Positions 24,441 to 37,500 of a stretch of DNA of 64,000 nucleotides are shown here, one piece after another. Position 1 is the first letter of the stretch; the number at the start of each line of letters is the position of its first letter. This DNA comes from Chrysoperla carnea. Taxonomy: Eukaryota > Arthropoda > Insecta > Neuroptera > Chrysopidae. A program made the translations under genes and the position numbers. The notes beneath the pieces were generated by a model. That model was not told where the DNA came from and searched no databases. It saw only the letters and a list, made by a program, of their open reading frames with translations. The stretch covers positions 135,739,960 to 135,803,959 of the forward strand of contig NC_058337.1 of assembly GCF_905475395.1 (NCBI RefSeq), read 5' to 3'.

Positions 24441-25057
24441 TATATTGAATGTCGTGTTTGTTAGATATAGAATATAGAATATTTTACTTATCACATTCGG
24501 ATATTTTATAAAATAAATCATGAAATAATAATTTGTCATTAATTATATTCAATATTAATAAGCATGAAGTCATATTTAAAAGTTTTTCTTTTCAAACATA
24601 ACAAACATTTCAATATTTAAATAAAATAGTAATAATTTGCATGTAATATGATCTTTATTTTTGTATTCTGAGTATAATAATATAATTGATTAAATCAACA
24701 ACATGCATTAACATTATACTGGTATAAAGCCAGTGTAAAATTTTCAAACAAATCAAAGTTTTTGTGATATAGTCCTTAGATCGCGGCGTAGTTCAACAAA
24801 ACTGAACAAGGATGATAATTAGAGTGCCTTTTTTTAATTATTGTTCTAGCAAATTTTTAGTTGCATGCCTCTATTTCGACATGTTGAAACTTCAGACTTA
24901 GTGGGGCCGCCAGACGAGACGAGGTGGAAGTAGCGTATGTCTATTAAATTATTTCGATTTATAAATATTTTCCAGCGACTTATCATTGAATATATTTGTA
25001 TTGTTTTGTTTTAATAGTTTGAAATATTTTGGATATTCAAATTAAAATTATCAATAC
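24441..25057. other. No gene recognised
   Basis: AT-rich intergenic DNA between two mobile elements. A GC-richer short stretch near 24905-24930 has no open frame of note. Confidence 0.55.
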
Positions 25058-25530
25058 ATAGTATAAAACAAAGTCGCTTTCTCTGTCCCTATGTCCCTAT
25101 GTCCCTTTGTATGCTTAAATCTTTGAAACTACGCAACAGATTTTGATGCGGATTTTTTTTAATAGATAGAGTGATTCAAGAGGAAGGTTTATATGTATAA
25201 TACATCCATATTATAGTAGAGTAAGGGGTTGAAAGGGATATGCTTCAAAAACTAAAAAAGTTGTGCATTGATTAAGCTCAAATATTGACACGATATATAA
25301 CCAGCTTCAAAGATCTATTGTTTTTATCTAATTTTAACCTTCGGAGGGTAGAAAGGTGTAGCGAGAAAGTGGGAAGGAATTATCGAATATTTACAAATAT
25401 ACCTAAGTGGGGTATCAAATAAAAGAGCATGACGTGTACATTACAAAACTGTTATCCCACGCAAGGAAATGTGGAGGGAGGGGTGCAAGTGGGGATGTTG
25501 CCCAGCAAAGCGGGTAGTTCACAGCTAGTT
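25058..25530 (-). repeat. Dispersed repeat family 2, reversed copy
   Basis: Reads as the reverse complement of 21719-22351, ending here in GCGGGTAGTTCACAGCTAG. Differences from that copy are few, mainly the absence of the 148-bp internal duplication. The two copies face each other about 2.7 kb apart with the 1.1-kb TIR element between them. Confidence 0.85.
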
Positions 25531-28500
25531 ATTATTATAATATAAATAATTGACAAATATTATATATAATAATTATCGATATTCTCTCGAAAATCTACTT
25601 CCAGTCTATTGAATAATCATTAAAAACCAGGATTCTTACTATCGGTTTAATTCTCTTTGGCGTATTCTTTTATCATCTCGGTTCTATCCTCTTTAACGAC
25701 ACCACTAGCCGAACTACTAAGACAATGCTTTGTTATTTATTCGCCTAAAAGTGACAAAGGCAAATGAGTCGATTTTCTTCTTACTAGAGTAAAGAAAAAG
25801 GGTAAGTATGGTTCAATTTTATGCTGGCTAGGTAATTAAAAATCTGTCGAGCCCATACAAAAATGAAGCCCTCTCGGTATTCTCCTTTTTCAGTATTTTT
25901 TATCTACCTAAGGACTAGTTCACACAAATATTTGACTTGGTTGTAAATAAGTCTAAAACATGTGTACTAGCTTTATACCTACCTAGTAATGTTACGAAAT
26001 GTTACTTTTTTTTGTATTTTTAAAATAATAAATATAATACGTGATCAATAACATTACAAATGAATAACTTATGTATGTCTGCTTTATTATTATCGATATA
26101 TTGTGTTTTGTACCTAGAAACATTTGTTTTAAATTATGATTGATAGAAACGAAATAATTTGAATGCATCGTTTGACCTCCATAAAGTCAGTGGGGTACTT
26201 GGCAGGCCCCCATATATATTGCAATCGGAGTGACTCTAACCGGGAATTATATGGTTAAACGAATAAAAAGAAAATAAATATAAAATATCTTGAAAAAATG
26301 GAGCTGCATATCAAGTTTTATAGGCCATACCATAAAAAATGCTCGACCAATTATCAAAGAAATCAAATTTTTGTATTCTTTTAGAGACAAAATTGTCCTA
26401 CATTTGGAGTTTTAAAAATTTTGGCACAAAAAATTGTTTGTAATTTTTGGATAAAAAATTGTTTACTCAATTTTTGGTAAAAATCATTTTTAACACCCGA
26501 TCCAAAAAGGGTGTTAGATAAGTATGACCGCTACGTATGTGTGTCTGTCTGTCTGTCTGCCTGTGGCATCGTAGAGCAGAAACAGATGAACCGATTTTGA
26601 TTGTTTTTGTTTCGTTTGAAAAGTGATTTAATAGAGAGTGTTCTTAGATATGTTTAAGTGCGAGTTTAGGGTTCTGTACCCGAAAAATTTGACGTAAGCT
26701 TTTTAAATTTAGTAAATTTCACTTGTTTTGAGTAATATTTATACAAAAAATACAAAAATCTGGTTTATTTCATGATTGAATGCATAGTTCCTGATGGTAT
26801 ATAGTCTAAATTCCATTTTACGAATTTCTAGAATAGATTTCGGGCAATTTCTTAGAAATGGTTTCTTTAATAATCAAATTAACTATACTGGAGTGTTTTT
26901 GGGTGATAAATACATGAGCTGCCCTTATAGATATTCCTAAACGACTAGTTTTAATAAACGACGAATTTTTTTCTATTTAAATTGAAAGAGCTAATTAGAA
27001 AAATATTTTCTACAAATTTTGCGTTTTACATGGAAGTAAAATGAAATTGCAATCGTGACGGTAAAAGTATTTTTTTTTTTTAATAATATTTATTTTATAT
27101 TAACGATTAAACAATTTAAGTTAAAAGACTAAGGTCATTTTAATTATAATCGTTTTCAATTCGTAGAATTTTTTTGTATCGAATTATTATCAAGTCGTTT
27201 GTTGTCTCCACTATATGGACATTAAATTTATTTATTAACAAGCAGAGAGAATTGTATCTTCTCCATTAAAAACATTATTAGCCAACATGCGAAGCGAACG
27301 CTTTTGCCTGAAGTAAATCCTCAATTTATTTGTTTAAAGTGTAATTCGTAACTTCGTAAAATTTAATATCCATAAAAAAAAATATAGGCCTATAAAAGTT
27401 TTAAGCTCTTACGAAAATTTTTAATTATTTTTATTTTGTCTTTTGAAAGTCATAAACTTGCTTAAAAATATTTATGACGTCTATAAATAATATAATTCGT
27501 AAATTTTATTATTTGTTTGTTACGGACATGGTAATTTACCTTGGGTGTAAAAGTGCTGTAACTGTTGCTTATCTGTATGAACTTTATATTATTTACATTG
27601 TGCTGCGATCTTGTGGCAAATTGTTGAACTATTGGATGCTAAGGTTTGTGTCTTCGATATATGTTTGTGTTGTAATGTGTATGTCACCTTTTAAAACACA
27701 GATGGCGTTACTAATAGGTTGTGTGTCTAGTATGTCCAGGATATATTCTATGTTTGCCAAGAGATATCGCTGCCCTAAGCTGTATTTTACAGTTGACAGT
27801 TTCTTCTATTTTTGTTGGTTCTATCAACAAAAAACAGATGGCGACTATAATTTTCCACGAGTATCGTTCGAAAAATATAATTTGATTCAGCTTCTAGTTT
27901 ACTCTTACTATTCGTTACTTTTTATTTTTTAGTAATGCGCAATGCATAAAAAAAGCAAATAAATTTCCAATTCTAATTTTATTTGACAGATTTTGCCAGA
28001 AAGCAGGACATCCAAGCTCGAGGTGCCACAATGAACTCATAAGTCTTTTGAAAATCTTTTTATCATTTGTAAAGGAGTATTTTGGTCTGATATAACGAAT
28101 TTTGAAAACAATAAAAATTTGATATTTTTTAGGGGGTGATGTCAAGAAACTTTTTTGATGGGTAAATTATAAGAAGCCCTTTAATTACAAGCCCAAATTT
28201 AATGTTCAAAAACGCTTTATGTGTTCTCAAGATTAGGTTCTGTACCTAACAGATGTCGATCACATATTTCAATAAAAGGATCTTTAGCAATTTCTGCAAA
28301 TTCGCCTTTCAAGTATTAAAACGTATTAATCGTGGTTCAGAGCAAAATTATTTTGAAAGTCGTGAACACCAAATTTCAAAATCAGTCTTTTAGAATTTAG
28401 GCTGTTAAACATTAAAGAGAAAGACAATCAATATTCGTTTTTCTAAGTCGAACAGCTTTTGAAAGGCGATTATTCAACTGTACAGGTTATTGAAACAATT

Positions 28501-28921
28501 TAACTTGTCAATTTTTACATTTTTAAAAGTTATGGAGTCAACAACTTTTTAATACTTATTTGAAAGTAATTTTTACTTACGCAATATCTAATTAAAAACA
28601 GTTTAAATCATTATAAAATTTGTAAAATTTTTATATTACATTTACTGCTATTTTCTTATTAAAAAAAGGTATATCCATCATTTATTTTTTTGTGTACAGT
28701 TAAAAATATGTTTTATTTTTCAAAGAATTACAATTACAATTACTTTAAAAAAAATTGTATTATAACGTATTTACGCAATACGTAGAAATTAAAATATCTA
28801 AAGGTAAATACATTGCATTTGTAATAATCATTCATTCCAATGAGTTGTTTCTTACAGTTAGAATGTAAACTATATGAGTTAACATTTACAGATTTCAAGA
28901 ATTTCGTAACTGCATTGTAAC
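25531..28921. other. Intergenic with one family 4 repeat
   Basis: The longest frame in the left half of the window (27474-27932, 152 codons) encodes a Tyr/Cys/Ile-rich string with no recognisable domain. It may be chance in AT-rich DNA. A family 4 repeat copy lies at 26501-26740. Confidence 0.45.
26501..26740 (+). repeat. Dispersed repeat family 4, copy 2
   Basis: Contains TGTGTGTCTGTCTGTCTG, CTGTGGCATCGTAGAGC, GATGAACCGATTTTGATTG, GAGAGTGTTCTTAGATATG and GGTTCTGTACCCGAAAAATT in the same order as the other copies, ending AAATTTCACTTGTTTT. Confidence 0.8.
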
Positions 28922-29206
28922 CAGACCCGTAGCAATCTAGCAGCTAAGAGAGGCTTTGTTCCTCACTCCCGCACTATGCGTTTGCATGGCCCCCTTTTCT
29001 TAAATATGAAATCAATTTTTTTTAACTGTTAATGTTATTAATACTAGAAAAAAGAAAAAAAAGTTAAGGGCATAAAAAAAAAAACCAATAAGGTAAATAA
29101 TATGAATAGTTTAGCCATTTGTGCGATCACAAATGGCTCCAATAGGCGCCCCTCTCCGTAAAATTTATTTGCCTTCCCTACAAAAAATATAATTGCTACG
29201 GTACTG
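28922..29206. mobile_element. hAT-type MITE with 8-bp target duplication
   Basis: Terminal inverted repeats: CAGACCCGTAGCAAT at the left and ATTGCTACGGTACTG at the right (13 of 15 positions match after reversal). The flanking 8-mers are ATTGTAAC (28914-28921) and ATTGTAAT (29207-29214), seven of eight identical. A CAG terminus and an 8-bp target duplication are hAT hallmarks. Length 285 bp, no coding content. Confidence 0.85.
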
Positions 29207-29402
29207 ATTGTAATTTACAAAAATTTAAAGAAATTTCATAAAAAATTTAATATTAAACTAAAATTTTAAAACAGACATCGCAGATTTTTCTCTTAGAAAG
29301 TAACTACATTATTTTATTTCAAGAACACAAAACGAAAACTTCTGGGCTGTAATCCCTTTTAAGTTTTGTAATCTTGCATTATTTGGGCGATAACCTGAAA
29401 TA

Positions 29403-29690
29403 CCATATTTTTATAACTTGTATATATGTAATATATATCAAGGTATACTTAGTTTAGTCCCAAGTTCGACTGCCCGCCTGTGGACTCGATAACTCAAAAA
29501 CGAAAAGATATATCAAACTGAAACTTTTATAGTATGCTTAGGGCGTTAAAAAGATAGGTCGAGATCGTAAATGAGCAATATAATTGGGTCTTGAGTCCGT
29601 AGAACCCATCTTGTAAACCGTTAGAGATAGAACAAAAGTTAAAATTTAATTAAAAAAATTTTCCTTATAAAAAAGTTGGATAGAGAGTAG
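29403..29690 (+). repeat. Dispersed repeat family 1, 3'-truncated copy
   Basis: TTAGTCCCAAGTT, GTGGACTCGATAACTCAAAA, TAAACCGTTAGAGATAGAAC and the neighbouring blocks match family 1. The right third and CACT end are missing, and part of the left end is deleted too. Confidence 0.75.
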
Positions 29691-30480
29691 ACAGTTTGCA
29701 GGTAGCTTCAACTAGTGGTCTTAAAACATTCTTGTAAAACGAAAAAAATTATAGAAAATGCCGGAAGGCCTTGTGAATAATAATTTCAATGATAATTCTT
29801 AAAATTCTAACTGAAGTATTGAATTGAAATATTCATTGATGTTCACAAAATTTTCGTCAAGCGTGTTTTGTCACGATACGAGGTTATGTATAAATATAAT
29901 TCAGCGATTTGAGAATAAAAATTTAAAAAAATTAACTTTAATGATCTAATAATCTCATGAAGTTTTCGATTTGACCAATAAATTTTGATGACATCGGGAA
30001 GGGCCAAATTTCGTTAATATGGAAGTTCGTTTGAGGGCTCTTTGCAACTATTAGAAACAAAATAGTTATTTCTTAACATGTTTAAAAACAATTTCTCAAA
30101 ATTTTAAGTTAATGGTGTTTGTTTTTCTGCAACGCCAAACAATCTTATCGTAACCATAGTGCATTTTTTGAATTTAATCTTGAAGCCTTTTTTTTAAGCC
30201 CGCTTACATTTCCATTGATTTGATAAATTCCCCTATCTATAAAGCGTACGGAACCATTATATATATTTTTAATTGAATTTTTATTGAAATAATTTAAGAC
30301 TTTTTGTTCATTGTCAAACCCTTATTAATTAGTACAACTAATATTATAATTAGTAAATAAATAATTCAACTAAAGAAATATTAAAGACGAATAATTTGAT
30401 AAATTATATTTTCTTATTTAAATTAACAAACTTTATGTCGTCTCGACTAGATAAAACTTTTCGAGAATAATTCAATTAAA
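29691..30480. other. Upstream region of the first odorant receptor gene
   Basis: About 790 bp without a gene. It presumably contains the promoter of the OR at 30481, but no TATA box or initiator in a convincing position was seen. Confidence 0.4.
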
Positions 30481-33319
30481 ATGAAATTTTTAAAATTAAA
30501 TTTAACATACATGCGATTATTGGGTTATTGGCACACAACAGATAATGTTATATACAAAGCATTTACAATTTTCCAAATGGCTTCAATCGTATTATATGGA
30601 ATTACACAAATAATTTTCATTACATTAAATACTGTATCGTATAAAGATATGTTACATATAATTGGTGAAATAGCTGTAACATTTTTAGGATTTTATCGTG
30701 TCTGTGTATGGTGGTATTATGAAGATCAGATACAGAATATTCTAAATTTTTTAAAAGAAAAACACTTTGATGAAACAAATCCAATTATTCGTAAAGCACA
30801 AACAATTGCATTCTATTATTCATTGTTTTTAATTAGTTTTGCATATGTTGCAATAGTTTTAGCTTATTCACTACCGTTAATGCAATTTTTGGAAGAAGGG
30901 ACGTATAAAAATTTAACATTACCAGCACATTCTTGGATACCATTTGATATGTTTCAATCGGAAAAGACTTTTGTAGTGGGTATGTTTTTCACATTTATAT
31001 ATAGGAAGTCCTATTGCAAATATATTAGCACAATAAAATTTAATCTGAGATTCCTTTAATCGAAATTAGAAAACGTATATTAGGTGTGCCATATTTTATG
31101 TCGGTATGTAAACATAACTGCCATAATTTTGAAAAAAAAAAACAGACGATTTCAGGATATGTGGTGTTTCTATTTAATTTGAACCTTTACAATTTATCTG
31201 GACTAGTTTTTGAGTTTTACAGCATTAACTAAATGGCCGCCTTTATTAGCCAAAACAAAATTTTCCCCTTTTCCTACGTTTTGATCCACTTTTTGAACGG
31301 TATCTACTTTTTCTAAGTTTTGAACTGTCACTTTTTGGACATGCAATGGCGTTTCATGGCTCTTGGATGGATTCTCCGTTCCCCGAATGCGGTATATTTA
31401 ACTCCGCCAGAGAGAGTGAAATGGGTCTCGCCGTTCATCCTAATTTGCTTAAAAAATCATGTTTACTGTGAGTCATTCGAGCGGCTGTTTGGTGGCGATA
31501 CGATATTTTTGGATTTTGGGCAATGATCTTTCTGATCGTTTTAACCAGTTAATTGAAACGCCTTGGTTGACAATCTCCGCTGTTCGCCTGTTGACAATCT
31601 TCCGCTGTCTCGTACTCAACAAAATTTGACACCAAACGACGTGTTGTCAGACGGTGCCTGTTGGCCACAATATTTTCGATGATATGCAAGATTAGTTAAC
31701 AAATCTGAAAGCCTATGCAAATGTACAGCGTTATTATTTTGCCCCGTTGTTTTGAAATGAAGCGAATCATGGTTAAAATTTTACTGAATCTACGTTAAAA
31801 AAACATGTCTCTATCAACTTAATCGATTGACAAATGTTAAAGTTATTATTATACCCTTTAGTTACAGAATTTTCTATAAAAATGAACGTGACATTATCAG
31901 TGTAAAACAAAAAAGTGTAAAACAAAAGAAGTCTCTATGCAGGACAAAATACCATGTAGAAAACACCTATAAATCAAATAGTATTTTTAATTTACTGTCA
32001 AGGTCGTTGGTAAGGAAGGGTTTGGCGGGGTTGTTTTGAGATTTTATCGGTCTGCCAAGGTACTTTAGCTTTAGTCAATAAAAAACGAGATCGTTGTAAA
32101 AATAACATGCTCATTCTTGTAACTAAGTTGACGGTTTCAACGAAGAGTTGACATTTCGCCTTTTCATTTTGCTATCCATTTTGTATAAAAACAAAGATGT
32201 TACTCTAAATAAATGAAAATGGCTCAGAAATTGTTTAATTTGGTTAAACATTCTTAGGTCTAATTTATCACATACACGGATATTGGATTCCAACATCTAC
32301 AATTTGTATTATACATGGGACAATATTAAGTTTAATGATAAAAGTGGGAGCTCATTTTGAGCTATTAGCTGAGAAAATATCAAAATTGAATGCTGCACAC
32401 CCGTATGCAGAAGAATATTTAGATGATTTAATTCAAGAATATCATGATTTATTTCAGTGAGTATTTTTATTCCAGATAATAAAATTATCTCTATCTGGAG
32501 ATATACTAGACAACAATTTAAATGGAATTGGCAACGAATTACGAATTTCAAGTTTTCTTTGAGCCTCTCCCCCTCATATCGCATTTTTTTACGCTAAGCA
32601 ATGCTCCCGTCCTATTGTGAATAACTTTTATGACACGTTAGGGGATTATACTAAAAGTGGAACCCGAATTTTGACTTAATTTAATATAAATTTAAAATAT
32701 TTTGTTTCTATATAGTTTTGCAAAAACCATCGGCGATATAAATTCCGTTCAATGGATGGGACAATTAATGCCGCAGGCGTATATGCTATGTTCTTGCGTT
32801 ATTTTAATTGCATCTCGGGTACGTTTGAAACATCCTTTATCAATTTCACAATCCTTAAATAAACATGCTACTGTGAATGTTTTAGCCATTAAGTGAATCT
32901 GGAAGTGATTTTTTTATGGCCTCTTCATGTCTTCTTGATTTATTTGTATACTGTTATTTCGGCGAACAAATTACATATCAAGTAAGTTACTTATCGACTT
33001 TCTTCTCGTAAAAATCGATCAAATTGATGGTTAATTATTTTAGTCAAATCGGGTTTCTTTAAAAATGTGGGAGATCAATTGGAATATGGGAACGTTGAAA
33101 TTTCGTAAAAAATTTCTTTCAACTATGATTATATTTGGTCGAGGGTATGTTTTAAAAATCGGCGGATTTTTTCTTTTACGCTTACCATCATTTGTACAGG
33201 TACTAAAATAAATTTATTGCAAAGGTAATGAAATTCAATTTTTGTTGTTGTTGAAATTATTGTTTCAGATTTTAAGGTTGACATATTCAGTGTATACTGT
33301 TTTGAATAAATTTTCATAA
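30481..33319 (+). CDS. Odorant receptor, tandem copy 1 (six exons)
   Basis: Insect odorant receptor (7tm_6 family): an odor-gated ion channel subunit that works with the co-receptor Orco in olfactory neuron membranes. Exons reconstructed at 30481-30979, 32258-32456, 32716-32818, 32886-32981, 33044-33199 and 33269-33319; all introns are GT-AG and the sum is 1104 nt (367 aa). Hydrophobic segments lie near residues 27-49, 57-76, 108-133, 181-203, 240-265, 275-295 and 345-363. The C-terminus ILRLTYSVYTVLNKFS is the typical OR end (TYSxYxxL). FAKTIGDINSV (residues 234-244) and the C-terminal half support the family. The start ATG has the context AAAATGA and matches both paralogs. A poly(A) signal AATAAA lies at 33412-33417. 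Intron 1 carries a reversed transposase pseudogene. The ligand cannot be told from sequence. Confidence 0.92.
31270..31690 (-). pseudogene. Mariner/Tc1-type transposase fragment in OR intron 1
   Basis: On the minus strand, 31322-31440 reads MNGETHFTLSGGVK, then after a frameshift RIRGTENPSKSHETPLHVQK followed by VTV. This matches the part of IS630/Tc1/mariner transposases around the first catalytic Asp, where relatives read DEAHFHLxG...ENPxxxxExPLHxxKVTVWC. The catalytic Asp position is Gly here, and there are several frameshifts and stops. Sequence further upstream on the minus strand (to about 31690) fits the preceding linker less clearly. It is opposite in direction to the host OR gene. 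ATTAGGTGTGCCATAT near 31079-31094 could be one element end. Confidence 0.75.
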
Positions 33320-33419
33320 GCAACCCGCTTAGAAGTTAATGAGTCAATTTATGTTTTCAGGAATAAATAGATAATTTAAAGTTTAACTACTTTATTTTGT
33401 ATATTATGTTGAATAAAGA

Positions 33420-34557
33420 AACTTTGAATTTATTTATTTCAAAATTATTAATAGTTTTACCCAAGGTCTGTCTTTTTACTTGATTAAAAACCTTATAAAA
33501 GGTTTCAATGCTCTAAAACTTCAAAATTGGTAACTTAACAGGATTTCTCATTCAACTCTATTTGGCCTTCTCTAATGAGATTCCGTACTCTGCAATTGTA
33601 CTTACTTAGAAAATTTGCAGTTTTCTTCGAAAACACTCCTCTATAAGAGATCGAATTTGTCAAGACACTAATGGCAAAATATTTCCGAATATTTGTCAGG
33701 TGTCTTCTGTGTCTAAGATGTTGAAAAAAATAGATGAAAATGAGAAAAAAGAAATTTGTTTCGATTTAGTTCTTATTTAGTCTAACAAGGCTGCACAAGG
33801 GTGAATATTGAGAGAGCTTCGCTTTAAAATTTCTGGGATTAGAAAAAATTCTGAATTGCCTTGTCAGGTTGACTTTGATGGCAATCTTTTTTCGATTCGA
33901 TTTTACGACATTTTTTTTTGTCAACTTTTGAAATTGAATTTCTCGTTAAAAGATGTTTATATTTCGTTTTTACCCCCCAACCCTCGCGCGTGAGATTGCA
34001 TGATAATTATTTAAATTCCTTCGTAAAGAAAACAATATTTGGACTCTTTCCTATGTAATACATTAAAATTGAAGGGTTTTTTTTTCACAAAAGCAACTGA
34101 CGGCATCGATAAAGATCTGGAAAAAATTAATTATATTATTGAAATGTTCTTAATAGCCGCTGCTTTTTCATCTGGAAATAACACAATCAGAAAATAGGAA
34201 ACTTTGGAAAATAAACGCAATATTCTCGAAATTTTCGAGAAGTACATCGACTAACGCCTGTAAAAGCTTATACGTCAGCTATTAGTAAACTACCTTGAAA
34301 ATTTTTTATTCATCTATTTTCTTTGACGTATTTAATAAATTTTTAATTACTGTCGAATTCTTTTAATGAATATCAATAAGATATTGTAATTATTAAACAA
34401 ATAATTCATAAAAAAAGAGATAAAAGAAAAACTACGAATTATCTAAACATAAACAGAATTTGAAATGATATCCAAAATATATTTCAATTAATCATTTTAC
34501 GATTACTGTTTTAAATTTAAAAAATTTTCGGGTTTAATTTGTTTAAAAACATTAAAA
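33420..34557. other. Spacer between OR copies 1 and 2
   Basis: About 1.1 kb with no gene. A 61-codon frame (33808-33993) has no motif. The region just upstream of the next start is AT-rich without a clear core promoter. Confidence 0.55.
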
Positions 34558-37500
34558 ATGAAATTTTTACAATTTAATTTAATGTATATGAGATTTTTGG
34601 GTTATTGGCACACTACAGATAATGTTATTTACAAAATATATACAATTTTCCAAATGTTTTCGATTATATTATATGCAATTAGTCAATTAACTTTTATTGC
34701 TTTAAATTCTGTTCCATATACAGATATGTTACATATAATTGGTGAAGTATCTTTAACGTTATTAGCACTATATCGTTTAACTGTTTGGTTGTTTTACGAA
34801 CAACAAATTCGGGAACTTTTGAATTTTTTAAAAATTAAAAAGTTTAATGAAACAGATAAAATTTTGCATAAAGCAGAAACAATTGCTTTTTATTATTCAA
34901 TGTTTTTAATCAGTTATACGTATGTATCATTATTTCTCATGTATTTTTTGCTGTTTGCGCAAATTTTGGAAGAGAATACTTATAAAAATGTAAAATTAGT
35001 TGCGCATACTTGGATGCCATTTGATATGTTTCAATCTGAAAAGAAGTTTACTTTTGGTATGAATATCATATTATATTATTCCTTACGTGTAAACATTTTA
35101 CCGCCATTCGCGGACATACTTATAACTTCTTTATCGTTTCATTGTATTATTTTTAATTTTCACACAATGAATTTCTCATTTCTGTAATAATTTTGCCTAT
35201 ATCTATCAATAAATAATACAATTTTATAAAAATACGGGCAATTTTGTTACGTTAGTGATACAAAAAGTGTGCTAAAACTCTGAGTTCATTGTTAAATTAC
35301 CATGTATAGACAGTGTTGATTACGCAATCGTTTGTTTTTTGTCATGTAAGTAAAGAAAGATCGTCACTCTAACCTTATTTTCGCCCTCACAGGTAAGCAG
35401 TGATTTTTACGAAATGTTTTAACCAAAAGTTGTTTATTTTTTGATAAGGAAAAGTTTTACATATAAACTTTTGTTCTATCTCAAACGGTTTAAAATGTGT
35501 CCTACGGACTCAAGATCCAATTCACCTATGTTAGTCATTTACGAATTCGACCTCACTTATTTCGTTTTAAGCGCGCTATAAAAATTTCATATCTCTTTTC
35601 GTTTTTTTTTTTAGTTATCGTGTTAACAGACGGGCAGATTGACAGACAGACAACTGGAAATGAACTAATTAGGTGATTTTATGAACACCTATACCAAAAT
35701 TTTGTTCGTATCATCAATATTTTAAAGCGTTGGACTAAACTAAGTATACCTTGGTATGCTTCATATATAAATGGTATAATATAAAATGAAACGATATACA
35801 AGTTATAAATATTTCCGCTACTGTCGCTCAGTGGCGTCTTTACGACATTTTCTTAGGGGGGGGGGTAATAACTTCAAGAAGTCGCCTTGTAACTGTAAGA
35901 GAGGGTTATAGGTATACCAGAGAACCGGTATACCAAGTTCTCTGAATTTTGGAAAATTAAATGCGCGGAATGGGAAAGTCGGAATTCTCGTAACAGACTT
36001 GGAAGGATATTTAAATCTGATTTTCGATACAATAATTGAATTATGACTCTGGGAATTAACTACTACCGAAGATTTGATTTTGTTTTCTCTTTAAGATTCA
36101 TCTATTCCATTGTTTTTGTCAAACTTCAAATTTTATTTGAAACCCGATTTTCGTTTTTGTTTCCTGATTTCTGGGGGGGGGGTAGTTACCCCTATTACCT
36201 CCCCCCCCGTAAATACGCCCTTGCTGTCGCTTCGGTTCCGCACACAACAAATTTGCTTTACCCATTGGAAAATATACATTTTTCTTTTCATTATTCTCTT
36301 CAACTATCCTTTTTGTAAAATAATTAAACAAAATTTTAGGTTTAATATATCAAATACATGGTTATTGGATTTCACTAAGTTCAATTTCTTCGACGCATTC
36401 TGTAATAATAAGTTTAATGATAAAAGTTGGAGCTCATTTTGAATTATTAGCAGAACAAATATCCAAAATGGATGCTTCACATTCGAATGCTGAGAAAAAT
36501 TTGGATGACTTTATTCAAGAATATCATAATGTATTTCAGTGAGTGTTAAAATTGTCATTTTTGATCAAATATTTTCTTTTGGGTTTTTTTTAGAGGTCAT
36601 TTTTAACCCGACGATGGCGAAGGTTATGTTTTTGACCCGTATGTATGTATGTATATGCTAAACTACTCATCATAATTTGATAAATGAGGTATTGCTAAAA
36701 GCGCCTTGATTACCCGCTGGTTATAGGCTACATCTAGAAATTATAAAAACAAGAAAATATTTTCATCTGAAATTGTTATGATTAGTAAATTCGTCATTAC
36801 ACTTGAAAGGAGGACCCCTTAACAGTTCTGTGGAAAACTTTTAATCTTAGGTCTCCCCAAACTGTCATGACAATTTTAATTATCATAACAATTTTAGATG
36901 AAAATATTTTCTTGTTTTCATACTTTTTGCGATTTTGCAATCGTCGGGCTTTTAATTTTTGAACCCAAATGATAGACCATTAGTTTAGAAAGCCCCGGGG
37001 TTGTGGATTCGAGTCCCTCTCAAGTGTATTTGCTTCGTATCAAGTATTGTTGTCGATACAATTTTATTAACATTTTATTTTTTGGTTTAAACAGTTTTGC
37101 AAAAACCATTGGTGATATAAATTCTGTTCAATGGGTAGGACAATTAATTCCACAAGCGTACAATCTTTGTTCATGCGTGATCTTAATTGCGTCTCGAGTA
37201 TGTTTCTAATATTTTATCCGTCTGTTCTACTGTCAAAATATTCCATTTTTTTCATGTTGTAGCCGTTAGGTGAATCTGGATATGATTTTTTTCTGGCTAG
37301 CGCATGCATTTTTGATTTGTTTGTTTATTGTTGGTTTGGCGAACAAATTACGTTTCAAGTAAGTATTGTTCTATGGAAAATCGATCCAACATTTATAAAA
37401 TAATTTTCCAAGTAAAATTATTTTAGTCAAATCGCATTACTTTAAAAATGTGGGATATCAATTGGAATATGGGAACGTTAAAGTTTCGTAAAAAATTTCT

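Noticed and set aside
27474..27932. 152-codon plus-strand frame
   Set aside because: It is the longest unexplained frame, but it has no recognisable domain, no clear neighbours and a composition expected from AT-rich DNA. I cannot separate it from chance without a search.
31320..31526. Plus-strand 68-codon frame in OR copy 1 intron 1
   Set aside because: It is the antisense side of a mariner transposase relic; the meaningful similarity is on the minus strand.
36043..36442. Overlapping frames on both strands in OR copy 2 intron 1
   Set aside because: They cover a hAT MITE and the beginning of exon 2; the parts outside exon 2 have no protein resemblance.
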